Source: Marinobacter vulgaris
GTDB taxonomy: Bacteria > Pseudomonadota > Gammaproteobacteria > Pseudomonadales > Oleiphilaceae
Assembly (NCBI RefSeq): GCF_003344045.1
Contig: NZ_QFWX01000002.1
Coordinates: forward strand, 343,270 to 407,269
DNA: 64,000 nt
Direction: 5' to 3'
In this document: in pieces, positions 9,476 through 18,003 of the stretch
Numbering within the stretch: position 1 is the first letter of the stretch
Layout: every line of letters begins with the position of its first letter
The notes under the pieces: model-generated
Seen by the model: only the letters and a program-made list of their open reading frames with translations
Databases searched by the model: none
What the model was told of the DNA's origin: nothing
Made by a program: the position numbers and the translations under genes

Positions 9476-10557
9476 CAGCGCGATCCCCGCCCGGCCAGCC
9501 TTACCCTGGCGCCCTCTTCCAGGGATTCATTGCCGCGGATCACCACGTCTTCATCACCCTCCAGACCGCTGAGGATTTCCATTCGGTTATCAAAGCTGGA
9601 GCCCACCTCTACCCGCTTTTCCCGCACTTCGTAGAGCTCTTCATCGGCAGGCTCGGCAATCCACACCGTAACGCGGCCGTCGGGGTAGCGGTTGATGGCA
9701 TCCCGGGAGACGGTCAGCCCCCGCTCACCGGTGGAGACCCTCAACGTTGCCTGCACCGCCATACCGGGCAGCACATTCAGCTCTTCCGGCCCCGTCGCCC
9801 TGATCAGGAAGGTTCTGGCCTGGGGATCACTGACCGGCACCAGGGACTCGATGGTGACTGGTACCGGTTTCTGGTCCATCCCCCTGGCCTGCACCAACAA
9901 CTCGGAGTCATCGGTTATGCGCTGGTAATAATCCTGGGACACCCGGAAGTCCAGGCGCAGGTTGGTTATGTCCACCAGGGTCAACAGCTCGTCTCCGGGG
10001 GTAATCCACTCGCCGAGATCGCTGATGCGCTCACTCACCACGCCATCAAACGGCGCCTCAATGCGATGACGGTCAAGCACAACCTGGTGTCGCTTTTCTT
10101 CCGCTCGCAGGCGGGCGAGCGCCGCTTCCGTAGCAGCGACTTCGCTCTCGCGGGCGCTGACTTCAGTGGCAGCAATATTTCGCCCCGCACCTACCGAGCG
10201 GGCTTCGGCCAGCCGCCGCTGCGCTTCCTGGAGGCGGGCTCTGGCTTCTGCAGCTTCGGCGCGGGCGCTGTCCAGCTCAAACTCCGCCTGCTCGTCGTCC
10301 AGAGCAACCAGCAGATCACCCCTGGTAACCCTGGTACCGGTTTCCACCCGCACCTCCTCCACAAGCCCGGCCACAGCGGTGGACAGCCGGGATGTGCGCA
10401 GAGCGTTGACGGTGCCGTTCAGGCTGACTTCGCTGATGATATCGGAGGTTTCAACCTGCTCCAGTTCAACGCCGGGACGGTCCTGCGCCTGGGCCTGTGA
10501 TAGCGACAAACACCACAGGCCGGCCATGGCGGCCAACTGCCAGACGATTGGTTTCAC
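9475..10557 (-). CDS. RND periplasmic adaptor (membrane fusion protein)
   Basis: Links the RND pump to an outer-membrane channel. The 360-residue protein has a signal peptide ending near QAQAQD. It continues with the lipoyl-like half motif (GLVEEVRVETGTRVTRGDLLVALD), a long Glu/Ala/Arg-rich coiled-coil hairpin (about residues 85-155), the second lipoyl half (IEAPFDGVVSERISDLGEWITPGDELLTLVD) and beta-barrel and membrane-proximal domains. It is the first gene of a two-gene operon and overlaps the pump start by one base. Confidence 0.92.
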   Translation of the reverse strand: MKPIVWQLAAMAGLWCLSLSQAQAQDRPGVELEQVETSDIISEVSLNGTVNALRTSRLSTAVAGLVEEVRVETGTRVTRGDLLVALDDEQAEFELDSARAEAAEARARLQEAQRRLAEARSVGAGRNIAATEVSARESEVAATEAALARLRAEEKRHQVVLDRHRIEAPFDGVVSERISDLGEWITPGDELLTLVDITNLRLDFRVSQDYYQRITDDSELLVQARGMDQKPVPVTIESLVPVSDPQARTFLIRATGPEELNVLPGMAVQATLRVSTGERGLTVSRDAINRYPDGRVTVWIAEPADEELYEVREKRVEVGSSFDNRMEILSGLEGDEDVVIRGNESLEEGARVRLAGRGSR

Positions 10558-10761
10558 TGCGTTACCTCTTTGTTCTTGCGCGGCTGCGGCGCTGAATTCT
10601 GTCTCCTGAAGTTACCTTTAACCTACGCCCACAATACCCCGGCGGACCTGTCAAAGTGCGTGTTTCGGGCGTGGCACGCCAGCAACGCGCACTTCCACCG
10701 AACCTGAAATGCTGCAACACTGGCGGTTATACAACAACCAGAACAATGCGAGATTCATAAC

Positions 10762-12129
10762 GTGAAACCACTGAGCCCGCTAGACCAGGTATTTCTGTGG
10801 CTGGAAAAACGCCAGCAGCCCATGCACGTTGGCGGCCTGCAGCTGTTCTCCTTCCCCGAGGGTGCACCGGACGACTATGTGGCACAGCTGGCGGACCAGT
10901 TACGGGAACAGACCAGGGTTACGCCACCCTTCGACCAGCGCCTGATCAACCGTTTCGGCCAACCATTCTGGGTAGAGGACGAGCACCTGGATCTTGAGCA
11001 CCATTTCCGGTTCGAGGCCCTGCCGACTCCGGGCCGGATCCGTGAACTGCTGGCATTTGTCTCTGCAGAGCACAGCCATCTGATGGACCGGGACCGGCCA
11101 ATGTGGGAATTCCACCTCATCGAAGGCCTGAAAGACCGGCAATTCGCCGTTTATACCAAGATACACCACTCCCTGGTGGATGGCGTCTCTGCCATGCGCC
11201 TGTTCCAGCGCATGCTGTCCGGCGACCCCCAACAGCGGGACATGCCGCCAATATGGGCTCTGCCACCACGCAGCCGCCGAAATACTGACGACAGCGGCCC
11301 GTCCATGTGGCGCAACGTCGCCCATCTGCTGGGGGAGTCCGGAAGACAGCTCGGCACCGTGCCGGCGGTGACCAAAGCCTTGCTGAGCACCGTCAACCGG
11401 GCAAGAAAAGACCCCGCCTACGACTCCATTTTCCACGCGCCCCAGTGTGTCCTGAACGGCAATATTACCGGATCCCGCCGTTTCGCGGCCCAGTCCTACT
11501 GTCTGAAGCGTATCAAGGCGGTCTGCAGGGCTTATGGTACGACAGTCAACGACGTGGTCATGGCCATGTGCGCCACGGCGCTGCGAACCTACCTGATGAA
11601 TCGGGATGCGCTGCCGGAAAAACCACTGGTGGCGATGGTGCCCGTCTCCCTGCGCAAGGACGAAAGCTCGGGAGGCAACCAGGTTGGTATCATCCTGGCC
11701 TCCCTGGGCACCCATCTGAACGATGCGGCCGAACGACTGCGCTATATCCATGAAGACGTGAAAGCCTCCAAAGAGCGCTATGCCAACATGTCACCGGAGG
11801 GGATACTGAATTACACGGCGTTGCTGCTGGCACCGGCTGGCTTCAACCTGCTGACCGGTCTGGCGCCAAAATGGCAGACTTTCAACGTGGTCATTTCCAA
11901 CGTTCCGGGCCCGAAGGAACCCAGTTACTGGAATGGCGCCAGGCTTGAGGGGATGTACCCGGTGTCGATCGCCATGGACCGGATCGCCCTGAACATGACC
12001 CTGACCAGCTACTGCGACCACATAGAGTTCGGCCTGATCGGCTGTCGCCGCACCCTGCCCAGCCTGCAGCGAATGCTGGATTACCTGGAAGAGGGCCTGG
12101 CGGAGCTGGAGAGCGCAGCCGGGATTTGA
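10762..12129 (+). CDS. Wax ester synthase / diacylglycerol acyltransferase (WS/DGAT)
   Basis: Transfers acyl groups from acyl-CoA to fatty alcohols or diacylglycerol, making wax esters or triacylglycerol as storage lipid. The 455-residue length is typical. The catalytic motif HHSLVDG is at residues 135-141, preceded by RPMWEFHLIEG and followed by the VNDVVMA and NVPGP...YWNGARLEGMYPVS regions that mark the family. Marinobacter is known for several WS/DGAT paralogues used in wax storage. The gene stands alone and converges with the TM2 gene only three bases downstream. Confidence 0.93.
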   Translation: MKPLSPLDQVFLWLEKRQQPMHVGGLQLFSFPEGAPDDYVAQLADQLREQTRVTPPFDQRLINRFGQPFWVEDEHLDLEHHFRFEALPTPGRIRELLAFVSAEHSHLMDRDRPMWEFHLIEGLKDRQFAVYTKIHHSLVDGVSAMRLFQRMLSGDPQQRDMPPIWALPPRSRRNTDDSGPSMWRNVAHLLGESGRQLGTVPAVTKALLSTVNRARKDPAYDSIFHAPQCVLNGNITGSRRFAAQSYCLKRIKAVCRAYGTTVNDVVMAMCATALRTYLMNRDALPEKPLVAMVPVSLRKDESSGGNQVGIILASLGTHLNDAAERLRYIHEDVKASKERYANMSPEGILNYTALLLAPAGFNLLTGLAPKWQTFNVVISNVPGPKEPSYWNGARLEGMYPVSIAMDRIALNMTLTSYCDHIEFGLIGCRRTLPSLQRMLDYLEEGLAELESAAGI

Positions 12130-12132
12130 GGA

Positions 12133-12540
12133 TTAACCGAACCTTGCCTCTCGATTGCGCTGGGAAATCTGGTCATTCAGGGTCCAGAAGTCATAGAGCA
12201 CACCTATCAGGAACAGACCGCCGGTCAGCAGGTAAATGATCCCGGTGATCCACTTGCCCATGTACATCCGGTGAAGACCAAATATCCCGAGGAACGTCAG
12301 CAGAATCCAGCTGATGTTGTAGCTCACCTCACCGGCCTCGTAGCGTATGTCGGCTTCCCGGTCCATGGCGGGAATCAGGAACAGGTCGATAAACCAGCCG
12401 ATAAACAGCAGCCCCAGCGTAAAGAACCAGATGGTGCCGGTAATCGGCTTGCCGTAATAGAACCGGTGTGCCCCGAGGAATCCGAAGATCCAGAGCAGGT
12501 AACCTATGAGTTTGCTGTGAGTATCCTGGTTGATTGGCAT
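12133..12540 (-). CDS. Double TM2-domain membrane protein
   Basis: Small 135-residue integral membrane protein with two tandem TM2 modules. The first has GFLGAHRFYYGK and a following helix ending in WFIDLFLIP; the second has GIFGLHRMYMGKW and a helix ending LYDFWTLNDQ. Each shows the G-x-x-G-x-H-R-F/M-Y signature and two helices. TM2 proteins have no established bacterial function. Convergent with the wax ester synthase. Confidence 0.85.
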   Translation of the reverse strand: MPINQDTHSKLIGYLLWIFGFLGAHRFYYGKPITGTIWFFTLGLLFIGWFIDLFLIPAMDREADIRYEAGEVSYNISWILLTFLGIFGLHRMYMGKWITGIIYLLTGGLFLIGVLYDFWTLNDQISQRNREARFG

Positions 12541-12614
12541 TCAGTTGGGTTTCCTTCTGATTTTGGTGGTTGTCTGATTCTTTGGCGCCAGCCTGTTAGT
12601 TGTGGTGCCTGGCC

Positions 12615-12698
12615 GGGGGGAGGGATTATTTTTCCTTGGGAAAAAGAACTCGCTGCGCTCAGACACCTTTTTCCTGGCGGAAAATAATCCCTCCCCCC
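12615..12698. repeat. Structured palindromic repeat, copy 1
   Basis: Outer arms of 18 bp (12615-12632 and 12681-12698) are perfectly complementary. They enclose a core with an inner AAAAAG/CTTTTT pairing and an ACTCGCTGCGCTC loop. The core recurs in inverted orientation at 29392-29438 with only a few differences, while the outer arms have an entirely different sequence there. It occupies most of the 12541-12807 gap. Confidence 0.85.
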
Positions 12699-12807
12699 AT
12701 CCGTCAGACTATTAGGGCATAGTCCGGGATTACAAACGGAAAGCAAGTGAATGAAACGACAGACGGCCTAGCCCATGGTCCCTGGGTATGAAGTGGAGGT
12801 TGGCGAG

Positions 12808-13908
12808 CTAACCGGGGCCGCCGGCAAGACGCGAGCCGCTGACCGGTGATATGCCGGCCCGGGCTACCGTGTTGCGGCCGGCGCGTTTGCCGCTGAACAG
12901 GCAGCGGTCGGCGGTCCGGAAGAGGGTTTCCGCCTCGGTACCGTGATCAGGGTAGTGGGCAATGCCGAAAGACGCGGTCACGTTGATGACGGCTTCGCCG
13001 TAGGACAGTTCGCTGTCGGCAATACGCTGGCGCAGTTCGTCCATTAATTCGAACGAATCCTCCGGCTTGACGTCCCGCAGTATCAGGCCGAATTCCTCTC
13101 CGCCAAGGCGGCCGACAGAGTCGGTGGTGCGCAGGCGTTCGGTCAGTCGCTGGCCGATGTTTCGCAGCACGTGATCGCCGGCGTCATGGCCCATGGTGTC
13201 GTTGACCACCTTGAAATGGTCGATATCCATGATGACCAGGGCAAAACCCGAACCACTGCGAGCGCACTCCGCGAGGGTACGGCTGAGGGTGCTCTGGAAG
13301 CTGGCGCGGTTGGACAGACCGGTGAGTGCGTCCGTCTGCGCCAGGGTAAACAGCTTCTGTTCAGCTTCCTCGCGCCGGGTTTCGTAGAGGTGGATAAAGC
13401 TCAGCATCAGCACGGCGCAAAGCACCATGTTCAGGAGGTCGATCATGCTTCCTGCGTCGACGATGAATTCCAGGTGAAAGTAATAGGCCACGCACCCGGC
13501 CAACATGAACGGTGCACTGAGCCAGAAGCCCTCCTTCTTTCCCAGCAGGAGATAGGCCAGGACCGGCATCATCAGCACCCAGACGAACGCGGTGACGGAA
13601 GCGTCAGGCACGAGCAGGATCAACAGGGCGAACGAGAACCCGGTGACCAGGTAACTGTAGATCCAGACTTGCAGGTAAGGCGTCTTACTGACCCGGATAA
13701 CGCCAAGAAACAGCATGACACTGGCAAAAAATTCGCCGGCAGCGATCCAGAGATAGCCGTTCAGAACCTGCAGGCAGCCAAAAACCACCAGTGCAGAGCC
13801 GGTCACCAGAAACAGTGTCCTCATCAGTGAACGGCGATGTGTGTCCCGGAGCCCGGAGCGGCTCTGCTCAAGGGATGCACCAAGATCCGGGTGCAGTGGT
13901 GCTTTCAT
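12808..13908 (-). CDS. Membrane diguanylate cyclase (multi-TM sensor-GGDEF)
   Basis: C-di-GMP synthase of about 366 residues. Roughly six hydrophobic segments (residues 30-180) form a MASE-like membrane sensor, followed by a short coiled linker and a GGDEF domain. The active motif is GGEEF in RLGGEEFGLIL, and RTTD five residues upstream is an intact inhibitory I-site. I start at the ATG encoding MKAPLHPDL, which has AAAGAGG about seven bases upstream; the longer frame has no such site. The signal sensed is unknown. Confidence 0.88.
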   Translation of the reverse strand: MKAPLHPDLGASLEQSRSGLRDTHRRSLMRTLFLVTGSALVVFGCLQVLNGYLWIAAGEFFASVMLFLGVIRVSKTPYLQVWIYSYLVTGFSFALLILLVPDASVTAFVWVLMMPVLAYLLLGKKEGFWLSAPFMLAGCVAYYFHLEFIVDAGSMIDLLNMVLCAVLMLSFIHLYETRREEAEQKLFTLAQTDALTGLSNRASFQSTLSRTLAECARSGSGFALVIMDIDHFKVVNDTMGHDAGDHVLRNIGQRLTERLRTTDSVGRLGGEEFGLILRDVKPEDSFELMDELRQRIADSELSYGEAVINVTASFGIAHYPDHGTEAETLFRTADRCLFSGKRAGRNTVARAGISPVSGSRLAGGPG

Positions 13909-14036
13909 GCTGCCTCTTTCCCTGACATACAGCGAACGTGATGCTGGTGCCCAGCCTCCCCGGCACACCAGCGCTGTACGCAAAATATACAGCGCCAGTC
14001 ACCGGGCATCAATCACTCCCGCAGCCGGGCTGCGGA

Positions 14037-14852
14037 TCAGCGGTAGAGATTCTTGCGGGACAACCGCTCTACCAGCGGCTGGTAAGCGGATCCGAGGACC
14101 CGGTTCAGGGCATCGATACCCCAGGCATCCGGCCCCACCAGAATACGGGACTCATCTTTCAGTATACCCCTGATAATGATGTTGGCCGCTTTTTCCGGTG
14201 TGGTCATGGCGATCTTGTCGAAGCCCTTGCGCTGGGCATCGGCGTTTTCGGATTTGCCCATGCGGGCCGAATTGGCAATGTTGGTGCGAATACCGCCGGG
14301 ATGCACACAGCTCACGGCTACTGGCTGCTTTTCCAGCTTCATTTCCTGGCGCAGGGATTCGGTAAAACCGCGAACCGCAAATTTCGCGGCGTTGTAGGCG
14401 CTTTGCTTGGGCACGCCAATCAACCCGAACACGCTGGATACGTTCACCACGTGACCGTCCCCGGAAGCAATCAGGTGCGGCAGGAGCGCCCGGGTACCAT
14501 GGATTACACCCCAGAAGTCGATATCCATGATCCACCGGAAATCTTCGTCGGTCATTTCGCGAACACTGGACGACAGGGCCACACCGGCATTGTTGATTAC
14601 CAGGTTAACCTGTCCGAAATCGCCCACAACCTGATCCGCATGGGCATAGATGGCATCACGGTCGGCGACGTCCAGGCGGTAGGTTCTGACCTCCGTGGTG
14701 CTGCACTGGGCCGCTGTTCCGGCAAGACCCTTGTCATTCACATCTGACAGCGCCAGACGACACCCCTTTGCCGCCAGCGCCACGGCCAGTGCCCGGCCAA
14801 TGCCGGAACCCGCGCCGGTGATCACAGCTACCCTGTTGTCCAGATCCTTCAT
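14037..14852 (-). CDS. Short-chain dehydrogenase/reductase (classical SDR)
   Basis: NAD(P)-dependent oxidoreductase of about 271 residues. It carries the TGAGSGIG cofactor-binding motif near residue 12, NNAG near 88, the catalytic Ser (VNVSSVFG) and the YNAAK pair, so it should be active. The region after YxxxK (VSCVHPGGIRTNIA) is typical. The start is the ATG of MKDLDNRVAV with AGAGG upstream. Its arrangement resembles acyl/alkyl-chain SDRs found in wax-storing bacteria, but the substrate cannot be assigned. Confidence 0.85.
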   Translation of the reverse strand: MKDLDNRVAVITGAGSGIGRALAVALAAKGCRLALSDVNDKGLAGTAAQCSTTEVRTYRLDVADRDAIYAHADQVVGDFGQVNLVINNAGVALSSSVREMTDEDFRWIMDIDFWGVIHGTRALLPHLIASGDGHVVNVSSVFGLIGVPKQSAYNAAKFAVRGFTESLRQEMKLEKQPVAVSCVHPGGIRTNIANSARMGKSENADAQRKGFDKIAMTTPEKAANIIIRGILKDESRILVGPDAWGIDALNRVLGSAYQPLVERLSRKNLYR

Positions 14853-14949
14853 CGTCGATGACCTCTTGTTATGCGATGTGTTGCACACTCTAACAGGGTA
14901 CAATCCGCCGCTCTCATCATTTATCTGTCACTAACGGGTGTTCGTCTGT

Positions 14950-15408
14950 ATGGAGTGGAGCCTCACGCATTTCTGGCTGATTCTCGCCCTCGCGCTGAGC
15001 CTTGCCGAACTGACGTCCGGGGTGCTGGTCCTGCTGGCACTGGGCATGGCGGCTGCGCTGACAGCCCTGCTGACATTTCTGGGCGCGCCCTTGGAATGGC
15101 AGCTGGTCGGCATGGGTGTATTTTCAGGCATTCTGGTGCCACTTGCCGTCCGCTGGATCAGGCCCAGGTTTTCCCCCAAAGGCGTTGCTTACGGAACAAC
15201 CGGCACCGGCGTCGAGCAGGGCAGATCCTACCGCACGCTGAAACGGGATTTTGACAACGCCAGCGGCATCAAGGTCAATGGCGACTTTTACCGCCTGCGC
15301 ACCAGCGATACCGGCATGACCGACTTGCCGGCAGGCACCGAGGTCATTTTCGAACGTTTTGACGGCACCACCGCCGTTGTTCACACGATCAATCACAAGG
15401 AGCAGTAG
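14950..15408 (+). CDS. NfeD-family membrane protein
   Basis: About 152 residues: a short N-terminus, two to three membrane helices (residues 7-75) and a C-terminal soluble OB-fold-like domain (GTGVEQGRSYRTLKRDF...VNGDFYRLRTSD). This is the short NfeD form that pairs with SPFH proteins. It lies two bases upstream of the SPFH gene, the conserved partner order. A GTG at 14938 is an alternative start four codons earlier. Confidence 0.85.
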   Translation: MEWSLTHFWLILALALSLAELTSGVLVLLALGMAAALTALLTFLGAPLEWQLVGMGVFSGILVPLAVRWIRPRFSPKGVAYGTTGTGVEQGRSYRTLKRDFDNASGIKVNGDFYRLRTSDTGMTDLPAGTEVIFERFDGTTAVVHTINHKEQ

Positions 15409-15410
15409 AC

Positions 15411-16445
15411 ATGGAATCGGTTATTTCCCCCGGGCTGGTTATCAGCCTCGTTCTAGTTGTCATTGGTATTTTCATTATCGCCAAGGGCCTGGTCATCGTA
15501 CGCCAGTCCGAGGTCATGGTTATCGAGCGGCTGGGTTCGTTCAACCGGGTGCTCGAGAGTGGCGTAAACATCATTATTCCCTTCATCGAACGCCCCCGCG
15601 CCATCATCATGACCCGCTATGTCCGCATGGGCGACGAATACCACCCCAGCAGCAGCTTCGAGACCCGCATCGACCGCCGCGAGACAGTGATGGACTTTCC
15701 GGGCCAGCCGGTGGTGACCACCGACAACGTGACCGTGAACATCAATGGCGCCCTGTATTACCAGATCATTGATCCGCGCCGCGCCGTCTATGAAGTCGCC
15801 AACATGAGTCAGGCGGTGGAGGTGCTGGCGAAAACCACCCTGCGCTCGGTGGTCGGCAAGATGGAACTGGACAAGCTGTTTGAATCCCGTAGCGAAGTGA
15901 ACAACGCCATCCAGGCGGAAATGGAAGAAGCCGCTTCGAAATGGGGCGTGAAGCTGACCCGCGTTGAGGTTCAGGACATCAGCATGCCCGAGGAAGTGGA
16001 AGAGGCCATGCGCCTGCAGATGGCCGCTGAACGGAAGCGCCGAGCCACCGTGACCGAGGCGGAAGGTGAGAAGTCCGCAGCCATTGCCATGGCCCAGGGC
16101 CAGCGGGAATCCGCGATTCTCAATGCCGAGGGCGACAAGGAATCTGCGATTCTGCGCGCCCAGGGTGAGCAGGAATCCATCCGCCTGGTGTTGAGCGCCA
16201 TCGGGGATACCGAGGACAACAAGCAGACGGTTATCGGTTACCTGCTCGGCCAGAGCTATATCAAGGTACTGCCCAACATGGCCAAGGACGGTGAGCGGGT
16301 GTTTGTACCCTACGAGTCCTCCGCCCTGCTGGGTTCCATGGGCATGTTCCGGGAACTGGCCGGCAGCCCCGAGGACATTGTACGCCAGAGCGTGAAGCAG
16401 GACGGCCTGCGTGGTGGCATGGTGGCCTCAGCGGGCAACAGCTAG
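15411..16445 (+). CDS. SPFH/Band 7 (stomatin/paraslipin-like) protein
   Basis: A 344-residue membrane-scaffold protein: one N-terminal helix (residues 8-28), an SPFH domain beginning RQSEVMVIERLGSFNRVLESGVNIIIPF, and a long Ala/Glu-rich coiled coil with repeated EGEKSAAIAMAQGQRE-type units (about 215-275). A strong AAGGAG site precedes the ATG. It forms a two-gene unit with NfeD; such pairs organise membrane microdomains or protect against membrane stress in other bacteria. Confidence 0.9.
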   Translation: MESVISPGLVISLVLVVIGIFIIAKGLVIVRQSEVMVIERLGSFNRVLESGVNIIIPFIERPRAIIMTRYVRMGDEYHPSSSFETRIDRRETVMDFPGQPVVTTDNVTVNINGALYYQIIDPRRAVYEVANMSQAVEVLAKTTLRSVVGKMELDKLFESRSEVNNAIQAEMEEAASKWGVKLTRVEVQDISMPEEVEEAMRLQMAAERKRRATVTEAEGEKSAAIAMAQGQRESAILNAEGDKESAILRAQGEQESIRLVLSAIGDTEDNKQTVIGYLLGQSYIKVLPNMAKDGERVFVPYESSALLGSMGMFRELAGSPEDIVRQSVKQDGLRGGMVASAGNS

Positions 16446-16481
16446 GCCCAACTGACCGGCTATTGATGGCCGCCGCCAGCC

Positions 16482-17075
16482 TTATCCCAGAAGGTTGTCG
16501 AGCGGTCGCTGGTACCCCGGTGCAAACACTTCCAGAAAGTACATGACTTCCGGCAGGGCATCTTCCTCCAGCTTTTTGAGGATGTGCCCCGCTGCCGACT
16601 CGAATTCCTTGTTACCCGCCTGCATTTCCGCCTGGCATTTCAGCAATGCTGACAGCCGGTCCGCTGCCTTGATCAGCTCTTTTTCTTCCGGCGCCCAGCG
16701 TGACTCACGGATGTATGGAGCAAATTCATCCCGAAGGTCGTCTGGAAGCAAGGCCAGTAGCTCCGCCTCAGCCTTGTGCTCTATATCCCCGAAAGCCTCC
16801 CGCATGACTTTGGAGTGATATTTGACCGGCGTCGGCATATCCCCCGTAATAACCTCAGTGGCATCGTGGTACAGCGCTGCGGCTGCGATCCGGTCAACGT
16901 TCACCTGCCCGCCAAAGTGCCTGTTGCGAATAATGGCCAGGGCGTGGGCCAGGGTGGCCACCTCCCAGGAATGGGTGGCGACGTTTTCTTCGATGGCGTT
17001 ACGCATCAGCCCCCAGCGCCTGATCCATCGGAGTCGGCTGACATAGGCAAAAAAATGGCTGAGAGGACGGCTCAC
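16482..17075 (-). CDS. YfbR-like HD-domain 5'-deoxynucleotidase
   Basis: Phosphohydrolase of the HD superfamily, 197 residues, matching the length of E. coli YfbR, which dephosphorylates deoxyribonucleoside 5'-monophosphates. Metal-binding signatures are visible: NVATHSWEVA (first His), YHDATEV (HD pair near residues 69-70), GDMPTPVKYH and KAADRLSALL (distal Asp). Convergent with the SPFH gene. Confidence 0.87.
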   Translation of the reverse strand: MSRPLSHFFAYVSRLRWIRRWGLMRNAIEENVATHSWEVATLAHALAIIRNRHFGGQVNVDRIAAAALYHDATEVITGDMPTPVKYHSKVMREAFGDIEHKAEAELLALLPDDLRDEFAPYIRESRWAPEEKELIKAADRLSALLKCQAEMQAGNKEFESAAGHILKKLEEDALPEVMYFLEVFAPGYQRPLDNLLG

Positions 17076-17181
17076 AAGAATTTCCCGTTTTGCATGAGTT
17101 TATAGTTGACCTCTTCTGGCAATGAAACAACGATGCTAATGTGAACTCACGTTCAATGTTTAACAGCGCGGAATCGCAATT

Positions 17182-17994
17182 TTGAAAGTCAGACGCCTGC
17201 TGAAAACCGCCTTCCTGTTTCCCTGCATGTCCGTGGTCCTGGGCTTTCCTGTCAGCGCAGTATCAGAAACCGAAATTGCCGTCGGTGTCTATCATTTCCC
17301 ACCCGTGGCTACCGTGCGCGACCAGGGCAGGGCTGACGGCTTGCTGGGAGAGCTTCTGACCGAGCTTGAAACCAACGAGCAGGCCATCTCCTTCCGCGTA
17401 GTGCACACCTCTCCCCAACGCCGGTACCTGGATTTTGAAGCCGGATTATACGACGTCATCTTCTTCCAGAGCCTGGACTGGGGATGGGATTCCCAACCGG
17501 TCACCGCCACCCGCCCGGTGCTTGCCGATGAGGAAGTCTATGTGGCTCTCGACAAGCCCGGGCGGGACCAGCGTTTTTTCGATAATATTGCTGACCGGAA
17601 TATTGTCGCCATTTCCGGCTACCATTACGGCTTTGCCGGGCTGTCGACGGACAATGCAGCACTGCAGGAACGCTTCGCAATCGAATTCTCGCACAGCCAT
17701 GGTCGCAACCTGAATTTGATCAAGGCCGACCGGCCATCGGTGGCGGAAGTGGCCATCGTCAGTCGTTCCTACCTCCAGATGTACATGGAGCAAAACCCCG
17801 GAGACAGGGACAGGTTTCTGGTATCCGACGTGGCCGACCAGAGATATCTGCTCCATATCCTCGCTCGTGAAAATGGTCCGATCAGTGCCGAATCCCTGGA
17901 GCAAATGCTATTGCCGCTGATCGAAAGTGGCCGTTACCAGCAAATGGTTGACCGCTACGGGCTTCAGTTACCGCCTGACCTGGACCGGCGCTGA
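17182..17994 (+). CDS. Periplasmic solute-binding-like protein (SBP family 3)
   Basis: A 270-residue secreted protein. A signal peptide ends near SAVSE, followed by the family-3 pattern EIAVGVYHFPPVATV...GLLGELLTEL and DVIFFQSLDW. No ABC permease or ATPase is next to it, so it may serve as an orphan sensor or accessory binding protein, as is common in this group. The start is a TTG without a strong ribosome site, so the exact N-terminus is uncertain. It converges with the DUF748 gene. Confidence 0.7.
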   Translation: MKVRRLLKTAFLFPCMSVVLGFPVSAVSETEIAVGVYHFPPVATVRDQGRADGLLGELLTELETNEQAISFRVVHTSPQRRYLDFEAGLYDVIFFQSLDWGWDSQPVTATRPVLADEEVYVALDKPGRDQRFFDNIADRNIVAISGYHYGFAGLSTDNAALQERFAIEFSHSHGRNLNLIKADRPSVAEVAIVSRSYLQMYMEQNPGDRDRFLVSDVADQRYLLHILARENGPISAESLEQMLLPLIESGRYQQMVDRYGLQLPPDLDRR

Positions 17995-18003
17995 CTCCGG
18001 GAG

